From assembly GCA_937926265.1 (NCBI GenBank), contig CALAZS010000122.1, positions 1 to 44,021 on the forward strand: a stretch of 44,021 nucleotides of DNA, given 5' to 3'. Under the pieces are notes generated by a model. It was not told where the DNA came from, searched no databases, and worked only from the letters and a program-made list of their open reading frames with translations. Positions 17,068-24,899 of this stretch are shown here, one piece after another. Origin of the DNA: an uncultured Gammaproteobacteria bacterium. GTDB taxonomy: Bacteria; Pseudomonadota; Gammaproteobacteria; Chromatiales; Chromatiaceae. How positions within the stretch are numbered: the first letter of the stretch is position 1; every line of letters begins with the position of its first letter. A program made the position numbers and the translations under genes.

Positions 17068-18072
17068 ATGTCCGATACGGTTTTTATAGGTAGTGCCCGG
17101 TTTTTGGTTGATGTGCTTCGGCATTATCAGATAGAGCCTGAGTCTTTCATCAAAGAAACTCTCGATTTGGATATTGAAGTTAATTTAAATTTTCTCAAAC
17201 AAGATAATTTTAGAGTTCAACAGAAAAACTTGGAAAAAACCTGGATGCGTGTCTATTCAGTCATAGGTGATGAATGTCTGGGCGTCAATGTTAGTCACCT
17301 TTTTCACCCTGGCTATCTTGGAGCTCTTGGTTATGCCTGGATGTCTAGCGATACTCTTCTAGATGGCTTTACTCGGCTTGAGCGATATATTCATATGATT
17401 TCCAGGCGAAACAGAATTCGCATTAAGGAAACGGGTAATAAGGTATCCATTTATTTTGAAAAAGATTTTATTAACCCTAACCTTCATTTTATGACTGATG
17501 CCTCAATGGCAATGATCTATAAGTCGTGTAGTCTTAACGCAGGCAGTCAGTTTAAAGTGGATGAAGTTCATTTTATTAGGCCGCAGCCTTCCTGTATTAA
17601 AGATTTTGAGAATCTCTTTCAATCTTCCTTATATTTCGGAGCAAAAGAAAATAAATTTGTATTTTCAGAATCAGAAATCAAGAAGCCTCTGGCAGGTGCC
17701 AACTCTCAAATTGCCGAGGTCAGTGACAGGGTAATAATTGATTATCTGGCAAAAATGGATGAGTCTGATATTGTCGATCAGGTTCGGTCATACCTTATTA
17801 AACACTTATCAACTGGAAATGTGACAGAAAAATCAGTAGCAGAATCGCTCTTTAAATCACTTAGAACTATGCAGCGGGGTTTAAAGGAAAGAAACACCTC
17901 ATTTTCTCAAATTTTGAACGATGTGCGTAAAGATCTTGCATTAAAGTATTTGGCTGATAACGGTTTTTCACTTACTGAAATTGGATTCATGCTTGGTTTT
18001 TCAGAAAGCAGCTCTTTTTCCAGGGCATTTAGACGCTGGACTGGATCGTCACCGAGTAAATACAGAAATTAA
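17068..18072 (+). CDS. AraC-family transcriptional regulator with AraC_arabinose_bd-type N-terminus
   Basis: A 334-residue regulator of the OruR/ArgR-like AraC subgroup. Residues about 1-200 form the ligand-binding domain, recognisable from ECLGVNVSHLFHPGYLGALGYAW shape (start of the pattern near residue 73) and LERYIHMIS. The C-terminal ~85 residues are the two helix-turn-helix DNA-binding domain, with VAESLFKSLRTMQRGLKE (first HTH) and LTEIGFMLGFSESSSFSRAF followed by RRWTGSSPSKYR (second HTH and AraC signature). Base composition is more AT-rich than the neighbouring genes, fitting an acquired islet. Likely targets are the small divergent or neighbouring genes; the ligand cannot be inferred. 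Confidence 0.9.
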   Translation: MSDTVFIGSARFLVDVLRHYQIEPESFIKETLDLDIEVNLNFLKQDNFRVQQKNLEKTWMRVYSVIGDECLGVNVSHLFHPGYLGALGYAWMSSDTLLDGFTRLERYIHMISRRNRIRIKETGNKVSIYFEKDFINPNLHFMTDASMAMIYKSCSLNAGSQFKVDEVHFIRPQPSCIKDFENLFQSSLYFGAKENKFVFSESEIKKPLAGANSQIAEVSDRVIIDYLAKMDESDIVDQVRSYLIKHLSTGNVTEKSVAESLFKSLRTMQRGLKERNTSFSQILNDVRKDLALKYLADNGFSLTEIGFMLGFSESSSFSRAFRRWTGSSPSKYRN

Positions 18073-18091
18073 TGATATATGTTTAGGCAGT

Positions 18092-18124
18092 TTATTCACT
18101 TACCAGTTTTTCAAGGTTGCTCAT
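18092..18124 (-). CDS. Very short ORF (10 codons) downstream of the 30-aa membrane peptide
   Basis: ATG at 18124 opens MSNLEKLVSE and stops at 18092. A GAAGGG Shine-Dalgarno-like sequence is 5 bases upstream, and it starts 15 bases after the stop of the 30-residue ORF, as a second cistron would. It may be a real micropeptide, the truncated head of a lost gene, or chance. Confidence 0.2.
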   Translation of the reverse strand: MSNLEKLVSE

Positions 18125-18139
18125 TTTTCCCTTCTTAAG

Positions 18140-18232
18140 TTAAGCGGCCATCATGATTAAAAGGGCGCTTGTAAATGAAATAAGGCCAAGGCCTAGTCCA
18201 AAGAAAATTTGTTTAATGTTTGTCATTTTCAT
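18140..18232 (-). CDS. Small single-pass membrane protein (30 aa)
   Basis: A 30-codon ORF with a strong GAGGAG ribosome binding site directly before its ATG. The peptide begins MKMTNIKQIFFGLGLGLISF and continues with a hydrophobic stretch to the C-terminus (ALLIMMAA): a short basic head followed by about 20 apolar residues, which is the layout of a single-span inner-membrane micropeptide. It is convergent with the AraC-type regulator gene. I cannot match it to known small membrane proteins such as CydX, KdpF or YnhF. A plus-strand 70-codon ORF overlaps it but shows no ribosome binding site. Confidence 0.55.
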   Translation of the reverse strand: MKMTNIKQIFFGLGLGLISFTSALLIMMAA

Positions 18233-18381
18233 CTCTCCTCTATCTGATGTGTTTAGGATAGGAGGGTTCCAGGCGCAGAAATTGACCGGACATGACATGC
18301 AGTTGACTAAATATGACATTAGTAAATACCTTGTTTGGGAGGGGCGCTATCTGCTAATTCATTAAGGATATTGAAATTCTT

Positions 18382-19671
18382 TTATTCGTCCAGCAAATCG
18401 GCCAGCAAAATATTATCCTGAATCTGATTGCTGATTTTTACTTTGAGTATCTGGTTGCATAAATCATTTCGTTTTGTTGTTACCTTGACCCGTTGAAAAT
18501 TAGGTGTGTAACCTGACCAGGTAATTGTGCCATCCATGTTTAATTCCTGGTTTCCTTCAAAAAGTACCTCGGCTGTTTTGCCAAACAGTTGTTCCAGGTT
18601 TTGGTTTTTCATTTCTTCAGCAACCTGGTGAAGTATTTCGCTGCGCTGACGTTTCACCTCACGTGAAACAGGGTTTGGTAAAGTTGCAGCCTTGGTCCCT
18701 TCTCTGGGGGAATAGGCAAAGATATGTACATGCCCAAAATTCATCCGCTTAACAAACTCCAGGCTTAGCTGCCACTCTTCTTCAGTCTCGCCCGGAAAGC
18801 CGACAATAATGTCAGTTGTAATATTAAAGTCAGGATTAACCTGGCGTGCTTTCGTTAAAAGCTGTTCAAAATCAGGCGTTTTACAGCGTCTCGCCATGCG
18901 CCTTAAAACACTGTCGGCGCCACTTTGCAGTGGCAGGTGTAAATGCGGCATAACACGAGGGTTTTCAAACAGCTGCCAGAAGTCGTCTGAAAGTTCCCAG
19001 GGCTCAAGCGAACCCATGCGTATGCGTTGAATCTTTGTTGACTCAAGTATGGCCTTAACCAGTTCAACCAGGTTAGTGCCCAGATCCTGGCCATATCCGC
19101 CAAGGTGAACGCCGGTGATAACAACTTCTTTTATGTCCTGGGAAACAAGAAAATTGATCTCGCTGATAATGTCTTCAAACGATCGGCTGCTTTCTTCGCC
19201 ACGGGCCACGGTGACAATGCAAAAAGTACAACGGTAACGACAGCCGTCCTGTACCTTGATAAAAGCACGCTGACGTCCACTGAAAAGCAATTGGTTGGTA
19301 TCTGCATTTTCTTTCTGCTGCACTGCTGCAATGCCGAGTTTTTCGTGTATCACTGATACCAGCCGGCTTTTTTCCATGTTGGGTACAACCAGATCTACGC
19401 CTTCAATAGACAAAGTGTCTTCGGGGGAAAGTGATGCATAACAGCCACTTATTACCAGCTTGGCATCGGGATTATCGCGGTGGGATTTACGCAGTAATTT
19501 TTTTGATTTTTTAACCGCTTCTTCAGTGACTGCGCAGGTGTTTATCACAATGATATCGGCGTTACCCGGTGTCATCGTCATGTCATGACCAAACTGGTGA
19601 AACTCGCGTGACCAGGTTTCCAGTTCCGCTTCGTTGAGCCGGCAGCCTAATGTTTTGAGATGAATTTTCAT
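18382..19671 (-). CDS. mtaB: tRNA t6A37 methylthiotransferase MtaB
   Basis: Radical-SAM enzyme that adds a methylthio group to t6A at position 37 of ANN-decoding tRNAs, giving ms2t6A. The 429-residue product has the UPF0004 domain with three cluster-binding cysteines (C10 in TLGCRLNEAE, C46 in NTCAVTEEA, C77 in SGCYAS), then the radical-SAM CxxxCxxC motif C144/C148/C151 in DGCRYRCTFCIV, GVHLGGYGQDLG, and a C-terminal TRAM-like segment with EVLFEGN. The TLGCRLNEAE start and NTCAVTEEAVKKSKK pattern favour MtaB over MiaB or RimO. It stands alone on the minus strand; the region upstream holds a structured repeat. Confidence 0.95.
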   Translation of the reverse strand: MKIHLKTLGCRLNEAELETWSREFHQFGHDMTMTPGNADIIVINTCAVTEEAVKKSKKLLRKSHRDNPDAKLVISGCYASLSPEDTLSIEGVDLVVPNMEKSRLVSVIHEKLGIAAVQQKENADTNQLLFSGRQRAFIKVQDGCRYRCTFCIVTVARGEESSRSFEDIISEINFLVSQDIKEVVITGVHLGGYGQDLGTNLVELVKAILESTKIQRIRMGSLEPWELSDDFWQLFENPRVMPHLHLPLQSGADSVLRRMARRCKTPDFEQLLTKARQVNPDFNITTDIIVGFPGETEEEWQLSLEFVKRMNFGHVHIFAYSPREGTKAATLPNPVSREVKRQRSEILHQVAEEMKNQNLEQLFGKTAEVLFEGNQELNMDGTITWSGYTPNFQRVKVTTKRNDLCNQILKVKISNQIQDNILLADLLDE

Positions 19672-19706
19672 ATCAAACTTTTATATAGTCACTTTTAGAT
19701 TTTCAA

Positions 19707-19815
19707 GCTTCTTTGTTGGTATGGTTTTCTCAGGCGTCTGAGGGCAGGGATGCCCGAAGTCGAGTGTCCAGGGATGGCTTGAACGCCCTGAACAAAAGTA
19801 TACCAATGCAGAAGC
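19707..19815 (+). repeat. Structured dispersed repeat, family A, copy 1
   Basis: Outer arms at 19707-19736 and 19784-19815 are imperfect inverted repeats (GCTTCTNNGTTGGTAT, then TTTTNTCAGG-type sequence). Inside is a small hairpin GGGC-AGGGAT-GCCC (742-755) followed by CCAGGGATGGCTTGAACG. The loop AGGGAT and the second CAGGGATG segment recur in the copies at 27.8 and 31.0-31.2 kb while the stems differ. It fills the gap between mtaB and the NTF2-like gene. Confidence 0.75.
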
Positions 19816-19847
19816 GGGAATTTTAAATTAATGTTCGAAATATGAGT

Positions 19848-20252
19848 TTATTCTGAAACCTGAGATGGTGGTGGCATTGGCACAGGAGAGTTCTGGTGCA
19901 TGGTCATATGCCAGGAGCCGTCTGCATTCTTCTGATAAATATTGGTCGCGTAGACTTTCTGCCCAGATGCAGCAGATGTGTTGATGTGTTCTTCCACAAG
20001 ATGCACAGCAACATCTGCCGACTCAATCCAGTGCAGGTGACGAACCTGAACATCAAACTCGCCCTTGGGATCCAGAACCTGCGAAAAAGCCTGGCGGATG
20101 GCTGGCAAACCCTTGATAGCAGGATACATGGGAAGCAGACAAACAATGTTATCATTTGCAGCCCAGACAGACATCATTTTCTCGATGTCGTGCTCGTCAA
20201 AAGCATCGTAATAAGCATCTTCCGCAGACTGCGGACTATCGTAATCAGCCAT
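19848..20252 (-). CDS. NTF2-like/SnoaL-like domain protein (YybH type)
   Basis: A 134-residue cytosolic protein with the NTF2-like cone fold as judged by pattern: SAEDAYYDAFDEHDIEKMMSVW (N-terminal helices), the conserved IKGLPAIRQAF turn, then strands ending in WHMTMHQNSPV. This matches the DUF4440/SnoaL-like group of small ketosteroid-isomerase-like proteins, whose members are mostly of unknown function. The ATG at 20252 has CGGAA 8 bases upstream and is preferred over a TTG two codons earlier. Followed on the same strand by structured repeat copy 1 and then mtaB; preceded by the tautomerase gene, 28 bases away. Confidence 0.75.
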   Translation of the reverse strand: MADYDSPQSAEDAYYDAFDEHDIEKMMSVWAANDNIVCLLPMYPAIKGLPAIRQAFSQVLDPKGEFDVQVRHLHWIESADVAVHLVEEHINTSAASGQKVYATNIYQKNADGSWHMTMHQNSPVPMPPPSQVSE

Positions 20253-20280
20253 GTTCAATTTCCGTTAAAGTGAGATTTGA

Positions 20281-20625
20281 TTAAAAGGTGCGTTTGTCCC
20301 AACCCCACAGGTGTCGATCGGGGCTGGAAAATTCAATATAGATTCTGTTGGCTGGAATGTTGAACAGATCCTGTATCAGCAGGCACAGGTTTTCAGAAAA
20401 TTCCTTGGTTTTATCCTCGGGCAGACCCAGGCTTTTGAGTTCCAGAAATGCCAGTGGATCGTTGCTACCTGCAAATGACATGTTGGTATTTTGTTCAACA
20501 ATAACCATGACATAACTTTCAGGTTTACCCAGCAGCTCTGCAACAGCCCGGGAAAGCTGGCTGGGTATGTCGGTTGACTGAACATTGTCAGCGCTCGCAT
20601 TGCTGGTGACTTTGAGTAAGGGCAT
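20281..20625 (-). CDS. MIF-family (phenylpyruvate/dopachrome tautomerase-like) protein
   Basis: A 114-residue member of the macrophage migration inhibitory factor branch of the tautomerase superfamily. The N-terminal Pro that acts as catalytic base after Met removal is present (MPLLKV). Other family features are LGKPESYVMVIVEQNTNMSFAG shape (from residue 53 on), the Lys/Ser pocket residues in this region, and the end NRIYIEFSSPDRHLWGWDKRTF pattern, close to NVYINFxDMxxxxWGWNxxTF of MIF. Bacterial members are probably keto-enol tautomerases; the natural substrate is unknown. It lies between the DUF4124 and NTF2-like genes on the same strand. Confidence 0.88.
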   Translation of the reverse strand: MPLLKVTSNASADNVQSTDIPSQLSRAVAELLGKPESYVMVIVEQNTNMSFAGSNDPLAFLELKSLGLPEDKTKEFSENLCLLIQDLFNIPANRIYIEFSSPDRHLWGWDKRTF

Positions 20626-20641
20626 TAGTTTAGCCTATTTA

Positions 20642-20673
20642 CAGTTGTTTTTAATTGCAGTTGTTTTTAATTG
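20642..20673. repeat. Tandem duplication of 16 bp at the 3' end of the DUF4124 gene
   Basis: CAGTTGTTTTTAATTG occurs twice back to back (642-657 and 658-673). On the minus strand the second unit shifts the reading frame so that the gene ends ...NNCN-stop at 20651; without the duplication it would read ...NNCK-stop a few bases on. A recent slip or duplication with little effect on the protein. Confidence 0.85.
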
Positions 20674-21094
20674 CTTCTCGGGCCTGTTTGAGCTTGGCCT
20701 GGCGACCGGCATCATCAATGGGATTGCCGTCCTGGTCAACCAGTTTAACCCTGCCCTTGGTGTTCAGTGCTTTCAGGTTCTTGCGGGCAGTTTCACAGTT
20801 TTTCTGCATGATTCGCCTGTTTTCAGCCTCGATTCTGGCTTTTTTGTCGGCTTCAAGCTGTTTTGACTTTTGTTCTTTGTCACTGGCAATTTCAGTTGCA
20901 AGTTTATCCTGGCTTTCCTGGGCGGTTGAAGGTGGTGGAGGAGGAGGCTTGATGATCTCGGTTACATAGCCTGGCCTGGGCTGGAACTGGGTATAAACTT
21001 TTTGTCCATTTTCATCGATGTAACTGTACATTTTTGATGCGGCAAGCGACTGACTTAAAAGTATAACCATTGGCAGAAGAATGATATATCGCAT
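20651..21094 (-). CDS. Secreted DUF4124-domain protein
   Basis: A 147-residue exported protein with a signal peptide (MRYIILLPMVILLSQSLAAS, cleavage near residue 19). It starts after that with KMYSYIDENGQKVYTQFQPR, the DUF4124 pattern (short strand-rich domain with a conserved YxWxDxxGxxxYSD-like core). A proline run (PPPPPP, about 51-56) and a charged, probably coiled-coil helix (about 65-110) follow. Function of the family is unknown; members are common envelope proteins in gammaproteobacteria. The very C-terminus is changed by a 16-bp tandem duplication. It is divergent from ilvI. Confidence 0.82.
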   Translation of the reverse strand: MRYIILLPMVILLSQSLAASKMYSYIDENGQKVYTQFQPRPGYVTEIIKPPPPPPSTAQESQDKLATEIASDKEQKSKQLEADKKARIEAENRRIMQKNCETARKNLKALNTKGRVKLVDQDGNPIDDAGRQAKLKQAREAIKNNCN

Positions 21095-21294
21095 TTTTGA
21101 CAGAAACCTCCCGGTGAATCCGTTAATCCGTGTAAATTACCAGTTTTTTCAAGGCTTGATAAGGTTTTTACTTGACCCGTAGAAACAATATTAGTACTTT
21201 CTCAAATTCGCGTTTAAATTTTTTTCTTTGGTCTGAATCTCTCGGGCCAGGGGCTACTTTACCGGTTTGTTCGGGTTGGTTAGAGGAGAATCCA

Positions 21295-23007
21295 GTGGAA
21301 CTCAGTGGTGCTGAAATAGTTGTCCAGGCACTTAAAGACGAAGGGGTCAAACATGTGTTTGGTTACCCGGGTGGTGCCGTCTTGCATATTTACGATGCAA
21401 TTTTCCAGCAGGAAGACGTGCAGCACATTCTTGTCAGACATGAGCAGGGTGCTACTCATGCGGCAGATGGTTATGCGCGTGCGACAGGTAAGCCAGGCGT
21501 GGCTCTGGTAACATCAGGCCCTGGTGCAACCAATGCCGTGACCGGTATAGCGACGGCGTTCATGGACTCCATTCCAATGGTGGTAATTACCGGCCAGGTG
21601 CCTAAACCTTTTATCGGTTCAGATGCTTTCCAGGAAGTTGATACCGTCGGTATTACACGTCCATGCGTGAAACATAATTTCCTGGTTGAATCACTTGATA
21701 CCCTGGCTGAAACCATCAAAAAGGCTTTTTATATAGCTACAACCGGCCGTCCGGGTCCTGTTGTTGTTGATATTCCAAAGGATATTACCGATCCGAATAT
21801 CAAAATTGATTACCAGTATCCTGAAAAAATTTCCATGCGCTCGTATAACCCGGTTGTCAAAGGCCACCTGGGACAGATCAAGCGCGCAATAGATTTGATT
21901 ATGAAAGCAGAACGCCCGGTCGTTTATACCGGTGGTGGTGTGGTGCAGGCGGATGCAGAGAAAGAATTGACCCAGCTGGTTCAAATGCTGAATCTGCCGA
22001 TTACCAACACATTGATGGGACTGGGTGCTTATCCTGCTTCTGACAAGCAATTTCTGGGTATGCTGGGTATGCATGGTACCTACGAAGCCAACATGGCAAT
22101 GCATGAAACGGATGTGTTGATTGCCATCGGTGCTCGTTTTGATGACAGGGTAACCGGTCACATCGAGAAGTTCTGCCCGAATGCCAAGATCATCCACATC
22201 GATATTGATCCAGCCTCTATTTCCAAAAACGTTCGTGTCGATATTCCAATTGTAGGTAACGTTAAGCTGGTTCTGAAAGATTTCCTGCGTGTGCTTAATG
22301 AAAAGGCTGACAAGAGTCTGGATATTTCCGGTTGGTGGCAACAGATTGATAAATGGCGCAGTATAGATTGTCTAAAATACGATACTCAAAGTGAAATTAT
22401 CAAACCCCAGTTTGCAGTTGAAACCCTGCATAAAGTGACAAATGGTGATGCTTATATAACCTCAGATGTAGGGCAGCACCAGATGTTTGCCGCGCAGTTT
22501 TATCCGTTTGACAAATCACGTCGCTGGATAAATTCAGGTGGCCTGGGCACGATGGGATTTGGCCTGCCAGCTGCAATGGGTGTGAAAATGGCTTTTCCTG
22601 ATGCTGAAGTTGCCTGTGTTACCGGTGAAGCTTCCATTCAGATGTGCATCCAGGAACTGGCGACGTGTAAACAATATGATCTGCCTGTCAAAGTTATTCT
22701 TTTGAACAATGGTTACATGGGTATGGTGCGTCAGTGGCAGGAATTTTTCTATGATGGTCGCTACTCAAATTCCTATGTTGATGCATTACCGGATTTCGTC
22801 AAGTTAACTGAAAGTTTTGGTCATGTTGGTATGAAAGTCGAAAAACCGGGAGATCTTGAAGGTGCAATGAAAGAGGCGTTTTCCATGAAAGACCGCGTGG
22901 TGTTTATGGATGTCATCGTTGACCCGACTGAAAATGTTTACCCAATGATCCAGGCTGGAAAAGGGCATCATGAAATGCAGCTCTCTCCAGACAGCGAGAT
23001 GATCTGA
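21295..23007 (+). CDS. ilvI: Acetolactate synthase large subunit
   Basis: Catalytic subunit of acetohydroxyacid synthase, which joins two pyruvates (or pyruvate and 2-oxobutyrate) in the first common step of valine, leucine and isoleucine synthesis; uses thiamine diphosphate, Mg2+ and FAD. I take the GTG at 21295 as start: AGAGGAG lies 7 bases upstream and the product (570 residues) then begins MELSGAEIVVQALKDEGV like IlvI. Visible: E50 in VRHEQGATHAADGYARATG, GPGATNAVTGIATAFMDSIP, and the TPP motif in the form GEASIQM with NN about 25 residues on (LLNNGYMGMVRQW); GE in place of GD is common in this subgroup. ilvH follows after 24 bases. Confidence 0.96.
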   Translation: MELSGAEIVVQALKDEGVKHVFGYPGGAVLHIYDAIFQQEDVQHILVRHEQGATHAADGYARATGKPGVALVTSGPGATNAVTGIATAFMDSIPMVVITGQVPKPFIGSDAFQEVDTVGITRPCVKHNFLVESLDTLAETIKKAFYIATTGRPGPVVVDIPKDITDPNIKIDYQYPEKISMRSYNPVVKGHLGQIKRAIDLIMKAERPVVYTGGGVVQADAEKELTQLVQMLNLPITNTLMGLGAYPASDKQFLGMLGMHGTYEANMAMHETDVLIAIGARFDDRVTGHIEKFCPNAKIIHIDIDPASISKNVRVDIPIVGNVKLVLKDFLRVLNEKADKSLDISGWWQQIDKWRSIDCLKYDTQSEIIKPQFAVETLHKVTNGDAYITSDVGQHQMFAAQFYPFDKSRRWINSGGLGTMGFGLPAAMGVKMAFPDAEVACVTGEASIQMCIQELATCKQYDLPVKVILLNNGYMGMVRQWQEFFYDGRYSNSYVDALPDFVKLTESFGHVGMKVEKPGDLEGAMKEAFSMKDRVVFMDVIVDPTENVYPMIQAGKGHHEMQLSPDSEMI

Positions 23008-23031
23008 TTTGGAACAGGATTTAAGAAGTTT

Positions 23032-23523
23032 ATGAGACACATTATTTCTATTCTCATGGAAAACGAAGCCGGTGCATTGTCACGGGTAGCCGGGTTGTTT
23101 TCAGCCAGGGCATACAATATCGAGTCGTTGACTGTGGCACCGACTGAAGATGATTCCCTGTCACGCATGACACTGGTAACACGTGGCAGTGATGAAATCA
23201 TTGAACAGATTACCAAACAGTTGAACAAGTTGATTGACGTGGTCAAGGTACTTGATCTTTCCGATAATGGCCCGATTATTGAGCGCGAATACATGCTGAT
23301 CAAGGTTAAAGCCGAAGGCAACCTGCGTGAAGAAACTAAGAGGCTGGCCGATATTTTCCGCGCCAATATTATTGATGTGACTGATTGCAGCTATGTGATT
23401 GAAATGGCTGGTAATGCGGACAAACTGAACGCCTTTATTGATTCAGTTGGCAATGAACATATCGTAGAGGTGGTGCGGTCGGGAGCTTTGGGTATGGCTA
23501 GGGGCGCCAAAGGAATTTTGTAG
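23032..23523 (+). CDS. ilvH: Acetolactate synthase small (regulatory) subunit
   Basis: Regulatory subunit that activates the large subunit and confers valine feedback inhibition. The 163-residue length equals E. coli IlvH. The N-terminal ACT domain reads RHIISILMENEAGALSRVAG then LFSARAYNIESLTVAPTEDD, and the C-terminal half has LREETKRLADIFRANIIDV and the end VRSGALGMARG. It is co-transcribed with ilvI. A palindromic repeat (family B) starts 25 bases after its stop, separating it from ilvC by about 200 bases. Confidence 0.96.
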   Translation: MRHIISILMENEAGALSRVAGLFSARAYNIESLTVAPTEDDSLSRMTLVTRGSDEIIEQITKQLNKLIDVVKVLDLSDNGPIIEREYMLIKVKAEGNLREETKRLADIFRANIIDVTDCSYVIEMAGNADKLNAFIDSVGNEHIVEVVRSGALGMARGAKGIL

Positions 23524-23548
23524 GCTCGAACTACTTTTTATCCTCATG

Positions 23549-23621
23549 CTGCGTTAATAATTTCTTCAAGCTGCTCATTTACATTTTTGTAAACTCCGCA
23601 CTTTCATCAATTATTGCCTTG
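23549..23621. repeat. Palindromic intergenic repeat, family B, copy 1
   Basis: Begins CTGCGTTAATAATTTC, passes GCTCATTTAC-ATTTTT-GTAAACTCCGC and ends AATTATTGCCTTG. The two halves form a bulged stem-loop (AATAATT with AATTATT, TTTAC with GTAAA). A related copy follows leuA at 27632-27703. Both sit just after the stop codon of a branched-chain amino acid gene. Confidence 0.75.
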
Positions 23622-23721
23622 CCTGAGAATAAAAATTAGTCCGTTCCAGTACAGAGTGGCTGAGAAATCGTGATACCATCACGCCGATTTTTTTAACAAT
23701 AATTTTTAAGCTGAGAAAACT

Positions 23722-24738
23722 ATGAGTATCAACGTTTATTACGACAAAGACTGTGATCTTTCCCTGATTAAAAGCAAAAAGGTAACCATCGTAGGTTACG
23801 GTTCCCAGGGGCATGCGCACGCTAACAACCTTAAAGATTCCGGTGTGGATGTAACCGTTGCACTGCGTCCCGGTTCAGCATCTGCTGCCAAGGCTGAAGC
23901 CGCAGGACTTCCAGTCAAAGGTGTTGAGGAAGCGGTTAAGGATGCCGATGTTGTTATGGTACTGACTCCGGATGAATTTCAGTCGCAGCTTTATAAAAAC
24001 CAGCTCGAGCCTAATCTCAAAGAAGGTGCGGCACTGGCTTTTGCTCATGGCTTTGCAATTCACTATAACCAGATCGTTCCCCGTGAAGATCTTGATGTCA
24101 TCATGATTGCGCCGAAAGCGCCTGGCCACACGGTTCGTAGCGAATTTGAAAAAGGTGGTGGTATTCCTGATCTGATCGCTATATTCCAGGATGCCAGTGG
24201 TAAAGCCAAAGACCTGGCTCTGTCCTATGCTTCAGGTGTTGGCGGTGGTCGTACCGGCATTATCGAAACCACCTTTAAAGATGAAACTGAAACCGACCTG
24301 TTCGGCGAGCAGGCTGTACTCTGTGGTGGCGCGGTCGAGTTGGTTAAGGCTGGCTTTGAAACTCTGACTGAAGCCGGTTATGCGCCTGAAATGGCTTACT
24401 TCGAGTGTCTTCATGAATTGAAGCTGATTGTTGACCTGATGTACGAAGGTGGCATTGCCAACATGAACTACTCGATTTCAAACAATGCCGAATACGGTGA
24501 GTATGTCACTGGCTCAAAAGTGATCAACGAGGAAAGCCGTTGGGCTATGAGAGAATGTCTGCATAACATCCAGACAGGTGAATATGCTAAAAAATTCATT
24601 CTTGAAGGTCAGGCCAACTATCCTGAAATGACCGCTCATCGTCGTTTGAATGCGGCTCACCCGATTGAACAGACTGGTGAAAAACTGCGTGCGATGATGC
24701 CCTGGATTAAGAAAATCGTCGATAAATCGAAGAACTGA
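23722..24738 (+). CDS. ilvC: Ketol-acid reductoisomerase (NADP+), class I
   Basis: Isomerises and reduces acetolactate or acetohydroxybutyrate to the dihydroxy acid, second common step of branched-chain amino acid synthesis. The 338-residue length marks the short class I enzyme. Visible: Rossmann motif VGYGSQGHAHANNLKDSG, phosphate-binding LRPGSASAAKA, APKAPGHTVRSEFEKGGG, and the metal-binding C-terminal domain with FKDETETDLFGEQAVLCGG, the ECLHELKLIVDLMYEGG helix and NAEYGEYVTG. The gene ends at an intrinsic terminator at 24783. Codon and base use are like ilvI and ilvH. Confidence 0.98.
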   Translation: MSINVYYDKDCDLSLIKSKKVTIVGYGSQGHAHANNLKDSGVDVTVALRPGSASAAKAEAAGLPVKGVEEAVKDADVVMVLTPDEFQSQLYKNQLEPNLKEGAALAFAHGFAIHYNQIVPREDLDVIMIAPKAPGHTVRSEFEKGGGIPDLIAIFQDASGKAKDLALSYASGVGGGRTGIIETTFKDETETDLFGEQAVLCGGAVELVKAGFETLTEAGYAPEMAYFECLHELKLIVDLMYEGGIANMNYSISNNAEYGEYVTGSKVINEESRWAMRECLHNIQTGEYAKKFILEGQANYPEMTAHRRLNAAHPIEQTGEKLRAMMPWIKKIVDKSKN

Positions 24739-24782
24739 TCTAATTCCACATTGGCTTATTAGAAATGAGTTTGAAAATGCTT

Positions 24783-24808
24783 AACCCGGTTTTGCCGGGT
24801 TTTCTTTT
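24783..24808 (+). terminator. Intrinsic terminator of ilvC
   Basis: AACCCGG (783-789), loop TTTTG, CCGGGTT (795-801), followed by a T-rich tract TTCTTTT. It lies 45 bases after the ilvC stop. Confidence 0.85.
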
Positions 24809-24821
24809 CACGTTGTGGGAT

Positions 24822-24885
24822 ACTTAAGGGAGAGATCGTGATTCTCTCCCTTAAGTGCCGTTGCGCGAATTTAGTTCGCGCAGGC
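24822..24885. other. Two adjacent strong hairpins, candidate structured RNA
   Basis: First a perfect 14-bp stem ACTTAAGGGAGAGA (822-835) with its complement at 843-856 and a 7-base loop. Then TGCGCGAA (862-869) pairs with TTCGCGCA (875-882), extended by GCC/GGC around it. No ORF covers them. With the terminator-like hairpin at 24900 they could be a ~100-nt small RNA or a stacked barrier between ilvC and pssA. The rest of this 211-base gap holds no gene. Confidence 0.55.
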
Positions 24886-24899
24886 ATAATAAAATAGTT

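Noticed and set aside
18153..18365. 70-codon plus-strand ORF after the AraC-type regulator gene
   Set aside because: No ribosome binding site, unnatural residue mix, and it overlaps the opposite-strand 30-residue ORF that has a strong site.
21114..21182. GTG-started 22-codon ORF upstream of ilvI as an ilv leader peptide
   Set aside because: It has several Leu, Ile and Val codons but they are scattered, there is no convincing ribosome binding site, and no terminator/antiterminator pair is seen before ilvI.
21172..21294. In-frame 41-codon N-terminal extension of IlvI from a TTG start
   Set aside because: No ribosome binding site precedes the TTG, while GTG 21295 has AGAGGAG at ideal distance and gives the family's normal N-terminus.
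21691..22341. 216-codon minus-strand ORF within ilvI
   Set aside because: Antisense shadow of a highly conserved coding frame; His/Asn/Ile-rich composition and no recognisable domain.
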